Source of the DNA: Myxococcota bacterium
GTDB taxonomy: Bacteria > Myxococcota_A > Bradymonadia > UBA7976 > UBA1532
NCBI GenBank assembly: GCA_023150895.1
Contig: JAKLJY010000002.1
Location: 62,001 to 126,000 of the forward strand
Length of the DNA stretch: 64,000 nt
Reading direction: 5' to 3'
Shown: one piece after another, positions 16,432 to 25,426 of the stretch
Layout: each line of letters opens with the position of its first letter
How positions within the stretch are numbered: position 1 is the first letter of the stretch
Translations under genes and position numbers: made by a program
The notes under the pieces: model-generated
Databases searched by the model: none
What the model was told of the DNA's origin: nothing
Seen by the model: the letters and a program-made list of their open reading frames with translations, nothing else

Positions 16432-17751
16432 ATGAAACTCGCGCCCTTCGCTTCGACGCTCGCAGCCGGCACCCTCGCGGCAGGACCGGCGTTCGCCCTG
16501 GGCATGCTGGTCGCACCGGCCGGCAACGATGCCCGCATCCAGCTCTCGCGCACGCTGATGGTCCGGTACCCGGACAAGGTCAAGCTGATCGCGCAGATCA
16601 AGATGACCACGAACGCCCCGAAGGTGGGCTGGTTGATCCCCGTGTTCAACGTGGAGAACCCGGTCGACAACGGCGTGCGCGTGACGCCGTTCGACAAGGC
16701 CTCCCTCGACGCGCTCGAAGCCATCAGCGCCCCGAAGGTGCTCGGCGTCTGCCCCGACGGCCCGACGGGCGAGGAGCACGAGGTCTTTTTCGGAGAGTCC
16801 TGGCGCGCCGGGCAGGCCATGGTCAATGCGCGCCTCATCTCGGCGGGCGAGGAGCAGACGCAGGGCGTCCTGACCAGCTACCTGCAGGGACGCGAGTACG
16901 ATCTCAACGCCAACGTCACCGCCGCGCTCTCGGAGATGATCGATCAGAACTTCATGTTCGTGACGGTCAACATCGACGCGCCGGCGTCGGCGGGCGATCC
17001 CATCGTCGCCATCGAGTATCCGCTCGGCGGCGCCAGCGATCCGCGGCTCGGGCTGTTTCCGTCGCTCGTCAGCCTGGGGGGCGCCCGGGCGGACATGCTC
17101 TTCTTCACGCTCAACACCGCCCAGATGGTCGGCAATCTGCCGACGAACCCGTGGGACCTCGCCGGGGTGCAGTTCGTGTCGTCCACCGAGACGACCTACA
17201 CCTCGAGCCTCGAGCAGTTCCTCGACGGTCAGCGGCAGACGCAGGCCCTCGTGCTCGAGTACGGCGCGGCGGCGGGTGAACTCGCCGAGCCTGGTCTCGC
17301 CACGCTGCTCACCGAATCCGGCGCCACGCACCTGAGCCGCATTCGCGCGTCGTTCCAGCCCGTCGCACTGCAGACGAACGTCAAGACCCTCACGCTGCGC
17401 AAGGCTGCCAACGCCGAGGATTCGCCCCGTGAGCGCGAGATCGCCGGCCGCGACTGCCTGCCCGAGCGCGACATGGGCGCCGTCGGCGGCATGGGCGGCG
17501 GGGGCGCGGGCGGCGCGGGCGGCTCGGGCGGTGGCGCCGGCGGCAACCTCGAGCCCGACCGTGACGTGGGCATCGGCGGCATCGCGACGGATGCCGGCAC
17601 CGGCGCGGGCGGCACGCCGACCGACGGTGGTGGTGGCGGTGGGGGCGGCGGCTGCCAGTCCGCCCTCGCCGGTCGCGGCCTTCCGGGTGCGTTCAGCGCG
17701 TTCGCACTCCTCTTCGTCAGCATTCTTGGCTTGCGGCGCCGCCGCCTCTGA
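16432..17751 (+). CDS. DUF2330-like exported protein with MYXO-CTERM anchor
   Basis: 439 residues from the ATG at 16432, which has GGAG seven bases upstream. A signal peptide ends near GPAFA. Residues ~25-340 contain RIQLSRTLMVRYPDKVKLIAQI and VGWLIPV, typical of DUF2330, a family of unknown function. A Gly-rich linker (~345-405) leads to the sorting signal: GGCQSALAG, a hydrophobic helix and RRRRL. This is a MYXO-CTERM tail, which a rhombo/CAAX-type myxosortase is expected to cleave at the Cys for surface anchoring. A second MYXO-CTERM protein is encoded at 32002-34779. Confidence 0.85.
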   Translation: MKLAPFASTLAAGTLAAGPAFALGMLVAPAGNDARIQLSRTLMVRYPDKVKLIAQIKMTTNAPKVGWLIPVFNVENPVDNGVRVTPFDKASLDALEAISAPKVLGVCPDGPTGEEHEVFFGESWRAGQAMVNARLISAGEEQTQGVLTSYLQGREYDLNANVTAALSEMIDQNFMFVTVNIDAPASAGDPIVAIEYPLGGASDPRLGLFPSLVSLGGARADMLFFTLNTAQMVGNLPTNPWDLAGVQFVSSTETTYTSSLEQFLDGQRQTQALVLEYGAAAGELAEPGLATLLTESGATHLSRIRASFQPVALQTNVKTLTLRKAANAEDSPREREIAGRDCLPERDMGAVGGMGGGGAGGAGGSGGGAGGNLEPDRDVGIGGIATDAGTGAGGTPTDGGGGGGGGGCQSALAGRGLPGAFSAFALLFVSILGLRRRRL

Positions 17752-17771
17752 CCTCTCCCGGACCCAACTCC

Positions 17772-18728
17772 ATGAGCAATGCCGACAACGAGGGCGGGCT
17801 CGCCCTGGGCGCGTGGCGCCCCGAGATTCACGCCGCCCTCCTGGACCTGATCAACACGCACGGCAACTGCAGCGCGTCGTTCAATCCGGCCCGGCCCCCC
17901 ATCGCCGCCTTCGACTGCGACGAGACGCTGATCTGCAACGACCTCGGCGAGGCCATGCTCCGCTACATGGTCACGCGCCGGAAGTTCCACGCCGATCGCG
18001 GGTTCTGGCAACTCATCCCCGAGCGCCTCGGCCGCGAGGCCGTCCAGGCCGCCTATAATGCCGTCGCCGGGCGCGCCGACGCGGAGGTCCGCGACACCGC
18101 CGCCTACCGTCGCTATCGGGCCGGCATGCTCGCCGTCTACGAAAACCTGCGCGCCACCGACGGCCTCGAGGCCGCCTACACCTTCGCGGCCCGCCTCATG
18201 CGCGGTCTCCACGAACGGTCGGTGAACGAGCTCGTCGAGGAGGTCCTCGACTACGAGCTCGATCGCCCGCTGAGCCAGGAGGAGATCGCCGGCGGTCCGC
18301 CCTTCCAGGGGCAGATCGTGCCGACGGGCATCCGCGTCTACCGCGAGATGCGCAACCTGCTCGGTCTGCTCGACACGTACGGCTTCCAGACCTACATCGT
18401 CACGAGTTCCAACGCCTACGTCGTCCGCGGACTCGCCCGGCGTATCGGTTTTCCGCCGGAGCGCGTGCTCGGCATCGAGCTCGGGCTCAACGGCGTGGTG
18501 ATGAACGATCGCGTCAGTGATCCGGCGCCGATCGGCCCGGGCAAGGTCGAGGTCCTGCTCGATACCGCCGGCCGCAGCCCGATGCTCGTCATCGGAGACT
18601 CCATGAACGACTACGACCTCATGGAGAACTGCGAAGGGCTCTGCATCGTGATGGACCGCGGCGACGAGGAGATCGTCGAACGCGCCGAGCAGAACGGCTG
18701 GTTCGTCCAGTCGACGCTCAGCGTCTGA
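17772..18728 (+). CDS. HAD-superfamily phosphatase (phosphoserine phosphatase-like)
   Basis: 318 residues, cytosolic. HAD motif I reads AFDCDETLICND (nucleophile and acid Asp near residues 48-50), motif II VTSSNAYVV, and motif III VIGDSMNDYDLM, with a lysine (GPGKVEVL) before it. A large helical cap is inserted after motif I, as in the HAD-IB group that includes SerB and phosphatases of phosphocholine or phosphoethanolamine type. The substrate cannot be told from the sequence. It may be cotranscribed with the DUF2330 gene before it and the peptidase gene eight bases after it. Confidence 0.85.
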   Translation: MSNADNEGGLALGAWRPEIHAALLDLINTHGNCSASFNPARPPIAAFDCDETLICNDLGEAMLRYMVTRRKFHADRGFWQLIPERLGREAVQAAYNAVAGRADAEVRDTAAYRRYRAGMLAVYENLRATDGLEAAYTFAARLMRGLHERSVNELVEEVLDYELDRPLSQEEIAGGPPFQGQIVPTGIRVYREMRNLLGLLDTYGFQTYIVTSSNAYVVRGLARRIGFPPERVLGIELGLNGVVMNDRVSDPAPIGPGKVEVLLDTAGRSPMLVIGDSMNDYDLMENCEGLCIVMDRGDEEIVERAEQNGWFVQSTLSV

Positions 18729-18736
18729 CGCAGGAC

Positions 18737-20785
18737 GTGTCGGTCTTTTTCGAGCCCTGGCACACCCCGTTCGGTGCACCGCCGTTCGGCGAGATGACCG
18801 TCGGGGCGTTCGCCCCCGCCTTCGAGCGCGCCCTGGCGGCCCACCGCGCCGAGCTCGCCGCCATCGCCGCCGAACCCGCGCCGCCGTCGTTCGAGAACAC
18901 GATCCTCGCCCTCGAGCGGGCGGGCCGTGATCTCGAGCGCGTCTCGCAGGCGTTCGAGCAGTGCGCTTCGACGCTCTCCGAGCCGGTCGTGGCCGCCGTC
19001 GAGCGGGCGATGGCGCCCGTCCTTGCCCGGCACGCCGCCGAGTTGCGCGCCGATCCGGCCCTGTTCGCGCGGGTCGACGCGGTCCATTCCGATCCGGCAA
19101 GCGCCGCCCTCGATCCGGTGCAGCGACGCCTGGTTGCGAGACACCACCTCGAGTTCGTACGGGCGGGCGCTCGCCTCGACACGGAGGGCCGCGCCCGCCT
19201 GAAGGCCATCGGCTCGGCCCTCGCCGAGCGTTTCACGCAGTTCCGCCAGAACATGCAGGCCGACGAGGACCGCCCCGCCCTCGTGCTGACGGAGCCGGCG
19301 GCGCTCGCTGGTCTGCCGCCGGAGCTGTGCGATGCCGCGGCGGCCGAGGCCTTGGCCCGCGGGTTGACCGGCTCGTGGGTCATCGCCAACACCCGTTCGA
19401 GCGTCGAGCCCTTCTTGCAGTTCTCCGCGCGTCGCGACCTGCGGCAGCGCGCCTTCGAAGCCTGGACCCAGCGCGGCGACCACGGCCCGACGGACAACAA
19501 ACCGCTGATCCGCGAGGTCCTGACGTTGCGCATGGAGCGCGCACGGCTGCTCGGCTTCGAGACGTTCGCGGCGTTCAAGCTGGCGGACACCATGGCCGGC
19601 ACCGTCGAGGCGGCCGATGGCCTGCTCCGCCGGGTCTGGGCGCCCGCCCTCGCCCGAGCCCGCGAAGAAGCTGCGGCGCTCGAGGCGCTGCTCGCCGAAG
19701 AGGGGGCGGACCACCCGCTCGAGGCCTGGGATTGGCGATACGCGGCGGAAAAACTGCGCCGGCGGCGGTACGCGCTCGATGACGCCGAGGTGAAGCCCTA
19801 CTTCCAGCTCGACCGCATGATCGCGGCCGCGTTCGACGTCGCCACCCGCCTGTTCGGGCTCACGTTTCACCCCCGCACCGACGTCCCGGCCTGGCACCCC
19901 GAGGTGCGGATCTGGGAGGTCCGCGACGGCGACGGCCGCCACCGCGGCCTGTTCTACGGCGACTACTTCGCACGCCCGGGCAAGCGTTCGGGCGCGTGGA
20001 TGACCCACTTGCGGTCGCAGGAGCGCCTGACCGGCGACGTCGCTCCGCAGATCGTCAACGTCTGCAACTTCCTGAAGGGCGGGCCCGGGCGCCCCGCGTT
20101 GCTGAGCCTGACCGACGCCCGCACGCTGTTCCACGAGTTCGGGCACGGCCTGCACGGGCTCTTGTCCGACGTGACGTACCCCAGCCAGGCGGGCACCCGC
20201 GTCGCCCAGGACTTCGTCGAGCTGCCCAGCCAGCTCTACGAGCACTGGCTCCTGCGACCGGAGGTTCTGCGGGGGTTCGCCCGCCACGTCGACACCGGCG
20301 AACCCATCCCCGACGCGTTGATCGAGCGCATCCTGGCCGCCCGGCACTTCAATCAGGGCTACGCGACGGTCGAGTTCTGCGCTTCGGCACTCGTGGACAT
20401 GGCGTACCACACCGCCGCGAACCCCGACGCGCTCGACCCCGCGCACTTCGAGGCCGAGACGCTCGCTGCGCTCGGCATGCCCCCACAGATCGTGATGCGC
20501 CACCGCAGCCCCCACTTCGCGCACGTCTTCTCGGGGGACGACTACGCCGCCGGGTACTACTCCTACCTGTGGTCCGAGGTCCTCGACGCCGACGGGTTCG
20601 ACGCCTTCCTCGAGGCGGGGGACGTCTTCGACCCGGCGACGGCCGACCGCCTCCGGCGGTACGTCTACTCGGCGGGGGACACGGCCGATCCGGCGGAGCT
20701 CTACCGCCGGTTCCGGGGCCGCGACCCCGGCGTCGGTCCGCTCCTCGCGGGTCGCGGACTGCTCACGGCCGCCCAGCCGGGCTGA
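18737..20785 (+). CDS. M3 family zinc oligopeptidase (Dcp/oligopeptidase A-like)
   Basis: 682 residues, the normal length for this family. The thermolysin-type zinc motif HEFGHGLHGLL sits near residue 465, with the third ligand in the following DFVELPSQLYEHW block. GDYFARPGKRSGAWM and the C-terminal YYSYLWSEV are further M3A hallmarks. These cytosolic enzymes degrade short peptides, for example those left by ATP-dependent proteases or cleaved signal peptides. The proposed start is GTG at 18737. The first downstream ATG would remove conserved N-terminal residues. It is convergent with the AlkX-like gene, with a 6-base gap. Confidence 0.92.
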   Translation: MSVFFEPWHTPFGAPPFGEMTVGAFAPAFERALAAHRAELAAIAAEPAPPSFENTILALERAGRDLERVSQAFEQCASTLSEPVVAAVERAMAPVLARHAAELRADPALFARVDAVHSDPASAALDPVQRRLVARHHLEFVRAGARLDTEGRARLKAIGSALAERFTQFRQNMQADEDRPALVLTEPAALAGLPPELCDAAAAEALARGLTGSWVIANTRSSVEPFLQFSARRDLRQRAFEAWTQRGDHGPTDNKPLIREVLTLRMERARLLGFETFAAFKLADTMAGTVEAADGLLRRVWAPALARAREEAAALEALLAEEGADHPLEAWDWRYAAEKLRRRRYALDDAEVKPYFQLDRMIAAAFDVATRLFGLTFHPRTDVPAWHPEVRIWEVRDGDGRHRGLFYGDYFARPGKRSGAWMTHLRSQERLTGDVAPQIVNVCNFLKGGPGRPALLSLTDARTLFHEFGHGLHGLLSDVTYPSQAGTRVAQDFVELPSQLYEHWLLRPEVLRGFARHVDTGEPIPDALIERILAARHFNQGYATVEFCASALVDMAYHTAANPDALDPAHFEAETLAALGMPPQIVMRHRSPHFAHVFSGDDYAAGYYSYLWSEVLDADGFDAFLEAGDVFDPATADRLRRYVYSAGDTADPAELYRRFRGRDPGVGPLLAGRGLLTAAQPG

Positions 20786-20791
20786 CGCGGT

Positions 20792-21979
20792 TCACATCGC
20801 CGCGACGTGGCGCTTCAGCGCACGGCGGAACGTCCGGCGGTCGAAGCGCCGACCCGGCTCCGGCCAGAGGTTCGTGACCACGATATCCCCGGCCGCGGCG
20901 TCGAAGTGCGCTTCGACCCGCCCGACGAGGGCCCCTTCGTGGAGGATCGGACACACATACCAGCCGTAGTCGCGCTTCTCCGCCGGCTTGTAGACTTCCC
21001 AGACGTAGTCGAAGCCGAAAAGGTGCGAGACGAGCGGGCGGTACCAGAGCAGCGGATCGAGGGGGCCCAGAATCCGCATGCGGCCGTCGTCCTCCGGGTA
21101 GGTGCGCGAAGCGAACCCGGCGGGGGCGAGGTAGCGGGTGCGGGCGCCCTCGATCTCGACCTCCTCGAGCACGCCCTCGGCGACGAGCGCGTCGGGCAGG
21201 GGGCCGGTTCGCACCGCCGAGAGCATCGACCACCAGGGGCCGGCGTTGCGGGGCAGTAGGCCCGCCGCCTCCACCCGCTCGCGCAGCGCCCAGCGGGCGA
21301 ACGGTTCGTCGGGCGGGCGCGCGTGATGCCCGGGGAGCGCACGTTCGGGTACGTCGTAGAGGCGACTGCCCTTGTCGGTGCGCCCGCAGACGACGACGCG
21401 GCAGCGTGTCCAGAGCACCTCGAGGGCCATCGTCGACGCCTTGCTCGTCCCCTTCCACCCGGACCAGTCGATGGCTTCGACCCGACCGCGATCGGCCAGG
21501 GCCTCGGCCGTCACCGGGCCCCGCGCCGCGACCTCGGCGAAAACCGCCTCGATCAGCTCGGCGGGCAGGCGCGCCTCACGCTCCGAAAGCCGCCACCAGG
21601 GCGTCTCGGCCGCCTGATGCCGGTAGTACGGGAACGCCTCCGCCGGGAGCAGACAGCGCTCCTTGGCGAAGTGCTCGAAGGCCCGGCCGGCGAGGTGCCG
21701 GTGTAGGTCGCCCCGCCGGTAACCGGCGAGGCGCGCGAGCGCGACGAGATCGGCGTTCGTCCCGATGCGGTCGAGGGGATCGAGCTGAATGCAGCGTCGC
21801 TCGCGCAGCAGCCGTTCGAGGCCCGCAGGCCCCGCCTCGGGGAGGTCGCGGCGCAGGCCGTGGTGCCCGAGCAGGAAGGCCCGGGCCTGGTCGATGCCCA
21901 ACCGAATCGCCAAGGAAAACGACCCCGCTCGGTGGGTGTGAGGACTTCGAGCGCCGACGTGGTGCGGCGGTCGATTCAT
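20792..21979 (-). CDS. YcaQ/AlkX-type DNA glycosylase (winged-helix, DUF1006/HTH_42)
   Basis: 395 residues of the HTH_42 winged-helix family. The block RRCIQLDPLDRI contains QLD, matching the Q-x-D catalytic motif described for YcaQ/AlkX. The related AlkZ enzymes have Q-x-Q. These enzymes remove alkylated bases and unhook DNA interstrand crosslinks. Other conserved blocks are HLAGRAFEHFAKERCLLP, the middle winged-helix region, and DYVWEVYKPAEKRDYGWYVCPILHEGALVGR near the C-terminus. The start may lie a little downstream, since the first ~20 residues are not conserved in character. It is the last gene of a minus-strand run that begins with recD2. Confidence 0.85.
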   Translation of the reverse strand: MNRPPHHVGARSPHTHRAGSFSLAIRLGIDQARAFLLGHHGLRRDLPEAGPAGLERLLRERRCIQLDPLDRIGTNADLVALARLAGYRRGDLHRHLAGRAFEHFAKERCLLPAEAFPYYRHQAAETPWWRLSEREARLPAELIEAVFAEVAARGPVTAEALADRGRVEAIDWSGWKGTSKASTMALEVLWTRCRVVVCGRTDKGSRLYDVPERALPGHHARPPDEPFARWALRERVEAAGLLPRNAGPWWSMLSAVRTGPLPDALVAEGVLEEVEIEGARTRYLAPAGFASRTYPEDDGRMRILGPLDPLLWYRPLVSHLFGFDYVWEVYKPAEKRDYGWYVCPILHEGALVGRVEAHFDAAAGDIVVTNLWPEPGRRFDRRTFRRALKRHVAAM

Positions 21980-21989
21980 TCACACGCGC

Positions 21990-22694
21990 TCAGCGCAGGC
22001 GCATCTCCTGGCGGTTGTTGCCGCCGGCCTTGTCTGCGTCGCAATCGATGCGGGCGCTGACGGTGTTGTGCGTGGCCGTGTTGCTGGCAACGAAGTGGAA
22101 CGGGACCTTCTTCTGGAACTTCGCGCGCCGCGGGAGCGCGGGGATGTTCACGCTGATGTGCCGGGCCGGCGCGCGCTCGGCGAGGTCGATCTCGAGCTTG
22201 CAGCCCGCGGCGAGGTTGAGCGGGCCATTGTTGGCGACGGTGAGCACGAGCTCGCGGTTCGGGTTGCCGCCGGCCTTCTGGTTGATCACCGCCGGGTCGA
22301 AGCTGAGATCGGAGCCGCCGACCTCGAAGAGCTTCTTGTTGTTCGGCGGCGTCGGGTCGCCCGGGTTGACGGCCTCGACTTCGAGGCGGCCGCTCTCCGA
22401 GGGGAGGTTGACCGTGATGGTGTTCTGGAAGCCGGTGACCGTGCCGTCGAAGTTGCCGTTGCCGGAGTGGATCTCGCGCCGGTTGTTGCCCTCGACCCAG
22501 TAGACCTTGATGACCTTCTGGTTGGGCCCGCCGCCGCGCTTGCCACCGAAGATTTTGATCTGGGCCGAGCGGCCGTCCTGGCTGGCGACCTCGGCCTTCT
22601 TGATCTCGAAGTCGGCGTTCTGGGCGAACGCGCTGCCGGCGACGCACGAAAAACCGAGGACGAGCGCGGCGATGAGAGGACGACGGTGAGTCAC
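21990..22694 (-). CDS. Secreted beta-rich protein of unknown function
   Basis: 234 residues from the GTG at 22694. This start is preferred over the ATG at 22712 because AAGGAG lies seven bases before the GTG. The signal peptide (THRRPLIAALVLGF...SAFA-QN) should be cut after AFA. There is no lipobox, so the mature ~205-residue protein is soluble in the periplasm or secreted. It is basic and beta-rich, with two cysteines near the C-terminal part (GCKLEIDL and RIDCDADK). I do not recognise the family. The gene ends 11 bases before the AlkX-like start. Confidence 0.8.
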   Translation of the reverse strand: MTHRRPLIAALVLGFSCVAGSAFAQNADFEIKKAEVASQDGRSAQIKIFGGKRGGGPNQKVIKVYWVEGNNRREIHSGNGNFDGTVTGFQNTITVNLPSESGRLEVEAVNPGDPTPPNNKKLFEVGGSDLSFDPAVINQKAGGNPNRELVLTVANNGPLNLAAGCKLEIDLAERAPARHISVNIPALPRRAKFQKKVPFHFVASNTATHNTVSARIDCDADKAGGNNRQEMRLR

Positions 22695-22701
22695 GGGCCA
22701 A

Positions 22702-22707
22702 CTCCTT
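22702..22707 (-). promoter_or_regulatory. Ribosome binding site AAGGAG deciding a GTG start
   Basis: AAGGAG on the minus strand, seven bases before the GTG at 22694. It lies inside the codons that would be used by the alternative ATG at 22712, so the GTG is the likelier start. Confidence 0.65.
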
Positions 22708-22767
22708 GACATTGCGGCCGGCAAATGACGGGCGGCACCTCGCGGCGGCCGGGCCGGCGGTTGATGA

Positions 22768-24228
22768 TCACAGATCCACGCGTTCGACGGAGATTGTCCC
22801 CGAATCATTCACGCTGACGATCAAAAAATGGTGTTTGTCACCATCGATGGTCTCCATCGGCGCACCGCCGCCGCCGCTGTGCCAGGTCACCACCGGACCG
22901 ACCTGCTGGCGTTCCCAGATGGCCAGGTGACTCGTGAAGAGATCCGCGACGGCCCCGCGGCCGAGCGCGGCCACCAGGCGCCCGGCCTCACTCCGCCGTT
23001 TGAAGCCCTTGCCGCGCAGCCCATGGGGCTCGAAGGGGGGGACGTGGGTCGCCACGAGTCGGGTGGACGGTGCGTCCGGATCGCCGAGCCAGGCGTCCAG
23101 CAAGCGGAAGCTGCGCCGGCTCAGGCCGGCGTCGGCGCTGTCGAGCAGCACGACACGGAAGGACACGGCGCCGCCCTCCGAGATCACATCGAAAGCGTCC
23201 GTGAGGGCGCCGAACCGCGCGACGAGGTCCTCGGGCGCCGCGCCGTCGACATCGCGCTCGCCGACCGTGGCGAACCAGGGCACGGGGAGCGCGTCGAGGT
23301 CGGCGACCGCCGCGTCGAGGGACGCCCGCGAGCCGTCGCTGGCCAGATCGCCGGTGACGAGCGCAAACCGCACGTCGTCGGTGTCGATCCGGTCGGCGAC
23401 CGCCTGCACGATCGCGCGGCGGACCGAGCCGACACCGGCGTGGTTGCCGAAGACGGCCAGGCGCACGACACGCTCGCCGTCGGGCGTCTCCGTGGCGGGC
23501 GGGCGCCAACGAACGTGCTGGACGGCGATGAAGGGCGCCTGCCGCACCGGCCCGCCCCCGACGGTGTCGAAATCCGCGCAGGCCTGCGCCGGTGCCGCCG
23601 GGGTGGGGGCGTCGGGGGGCAGCACGGCGGCGCGATCGGTGGCCCCTTCCAGGCCGAACCGCCAGCAGCGCCGGGTCACCGCGTCACCGGCGACGGCACC
23701 GGCGAGCCCCGTCGCCCCCGACGTCCGGCAGACTTCGGCCCCATCCACCCGCGCGACGTGCCCCGGGGTGAACGTGCGTGTGGCCGAGACGGGCGTCCAG
23801 TCGGGAAAATCGAGGGCCGAGGTCCGGCCGAGCAGGCCACCGCAGCACTGGCGCTCCGCCTCCTCGGCGGGCGAGAGGGCGCCCCGCCAGGTGCGCCACT
23901 CGAACGTGGCCTCGGAGGGCACGTTCTCCACGACGACGTCGACGAGACGGGGCGCGCAGCCGGCGTCCTGGAGCACGACGCGCACGTCGAAGCTCGTGGC
24001 TCGCAAGATGAGGCGAACCGGGTCCGCCGGTGTCGCGCCCTCCGTCGCCGAGACCACGACCCCGCCGCTGACCGAGACGGTGAGTTCGTCGAGCTGCGCA
24101 CCCACCGCGCGGGCGGCCGCGGCTTCGCGCTCGCCGACGTCCCGGGCGCAGGCCGAGAGACCCGCGGCCAGCGCCGTCACCCGGCAGAGGCCGAAGCCGA
24201 TGCGGCCCGTCGTACCGTTACAAGCCAT
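22768..24228 (-). CDS. Metallophosphoesterase-like lipoprotein with degenerate active site
   Basis: 486 residues. The signal peptide ends in GLSAC. Residues ~45-250 are a Cys-containing beta-rich region. Residues ~255-486 have the calcineurin-like phosphoesterase layout: a first strand with FGNHAG where D-x-H is expected, LVTGDLASDG (the GD motif), TVGERDVDG in place of GNHE, ATHVPPFEP (the His motif), and TSHLAIWER in place of the purple-acid-phosphatase-like GHxHxYER. Several metal ligands are therefore changed. It may be inactive or use a different metal site. The stop-proximal codons are followed after 73 bases by the next minus gene, and the start overlaps the upstream gene by 11 bases. 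Confidence 0.75.
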   Translation of the reverse strand: MACNGTTGRIGFGLCRVTALAAGLSACARDVGEREAAAARAVGAQLDELTVSVSGGVVVSATEGATPADPVRLILRATSFDVRVVLQDAGCAPRLVDVVVENVPSEATFEWRTWRGALSPAEEAERQCCGGLLGRTSALDFPDWTPVSATRTFTPGHVARVDGAEVCRTSGATGLAGAVAGDAVTRRCWRFGLEGATDRAAVLPPDAPTPAAPAQACADFDTVGGGPVRQAPFIAVQHVRWRPPATETPDGERVVRLAVFGNHAGVGSVRRAIVQAVADRIDTDDVRFALVTGDLASDGSRASLDAAVADLDALPVPWFATVGERDVDGAAPEDLVARFGALTDAFDVISEGGAVSFRVVLLDSADAGLSRRSFRLLDAWLGDPDAPSTRLVATHVPPFEPHGLRGKGFKRRSEAGRLVAALGRGAVADLFTSHLAIWERQQVGPVVTWHSGGGGAPMETIDGDKHHFLIVSVNDSGTISVERVDL

Positions 24229-25426
24229 AACCGAGCCCCAGCCAGACCGCCCACCCGTCGCCGGCCATCACGTCCACCTGAATCTCGAGATCGTCCCGGT
24301 AGCGGTGGCCCAGCGAGAGCGCGAGCACGCCCGTGTCCGCGCTCGCCGCGGTCACCTCGGCCGTGGGATCCTGGACGAACGTGACGCCGACGTGCGTCCG
24401 CCGGCCGGTGTTGACCTCGGCCCCGGTGGCCAGGGAGAAGAACGGGCTGTCGAAGTCGGACGCCGCGAGAAGCGTCGGCGTCCGGCCCGTTTCGGTGGCG
24501 AACTGGTACTGTTCGAGTCCGACGCCCACCCGGTGCGTCAGGTAGAACCCGCGCATGCTGCGGATGGCCTGCCCGAGGTCCAGCTTCCCGTGCAGGTACA
24601 CCTCGCCCGAGCGGATCGCATAGCCTTCGGCGACGTACTCGGTGCGCCGGGCCCGGAGGCCCAGCGCGACGGCGTTGTGCCGGTTCTCGCCGCGCCAGAG
24701 GCGGACGCCGGTGTCGAGCCGCCAGTCCCGCTCGTCGAGCGCCGCGTCCAGCACCCCTTCGGGGCGCAGGTAGACACGGCCGAAGTCCAGTTCGAGCCCG
24801 GCGACGAGGTGATGGTGCCGGGGATCGCGGTCATCGGCACGATAGCGGTACGCGAGCGAGAGCTGGTGCCCCTGCGTGCGGCTGCTGTCGGGATCGAAGG
24901 ACTCGGCCCCCTTGAACGTCCCGAGAATGTCCGTGACCCACGTCCCGACGAAGAGCGCCACGCCCGAGTGGATCATCAACCGGCGTAACGCGCCGAGGGC
25001 CCCCGCGTCGTCGGTGTACGCCTGCATGGCCACGCCGCCGGCCACGAGGCCGAGGCCGACGAGCTCCCCGATCAGAAGACGCCACGCCGTCGCGGTCTCG
25101 TCGACGTAGAAGTGACCCACCCCATGAACGAAAAAGCCGGGTCCCACCGAGAGCAGGCCGCCGAGCAGGGAGCCGGCCGGCTCGTCCACCGGCCGCGCGG
25201 TGAACCCGGCCGCTTCCGCCTCGGCGAGCGTCTGTGGCCCGGTGCCGGCGGGGCGACCGGGCTCCGGCGCGGCACCGTCGGGAGCCCCCGTGGCGGCCGA
25301 CGACGCCGGCGCGCCGGCCGGCGGCGAAACCCCGTCCGCGCCCCGGGCGATGGCACCGGGCAGGAGCGCGAGGCCGAGGCTCAACGCGCACACCGAGCCC
25401 CGCCGGGCGTTGGCGGCGAGGCTCAC
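24218..25426 (-). CDS. Exported protein with possible outer-membrane barrel, unknown family
   Basis: 402 residues from the GTG at 25426. This start overlaps the recD2 stop as GTGA and has AGGGG four bases upstream, which is better than the ATG at 25462 buried in recD2. A signal peptide (ARRGSVCALSLGLALLPGAIA) is followed by a Pro/Ala-rich linker. Residues ~90-160 have two hydrophobic helices. From ~170 the sequence alternates polar and hydrophobic residues in strand-like runs (LSLAYRYRA, HLVAGLELDFGRVYLRP) and ends in an aromatic-Gly-rich tail (VWLGLGYGL), as outer-membrane barrels do. Function unknown. It is coupled to recD2 upstream and to the phosphoesterase gene downstream. Confidence 0.75.
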   Translation of the reverse strand: MSLAANARRGSVCALSLGLALLPGAIARGADGVSPPAGAPASSAATGAPDGAAPEPGRPAGTGPQTLAEAEAAGFTARPVDEPAGSLLGGLLSVGPGFFVHGVGHFYVDETATAWRLLIGELVGLGLVAGGVAMQAYTDDAGALGALRRLMIHSGVALFVGTWVTDILGTFKGAESFDPDSSRTQGHQLSLAYRYRADDRDPRHHHLVAGLELDFGRVYLRPEGVLDAALDERDWRLDTGVRLWRGENRHNAVALGLRARRTEYVAEGYAIRSGEVYLHGKLDLGQAIRSMRGFYLTHRVGVGLEQYQFATETGRTPTLLAASDFDSPFFSLATGAEVNTGRRTHVGVTFVQDPTAEVTAASADTGVLALSLGHRYRDDLEIQVDVMAGDGWAVWLGLGYGL

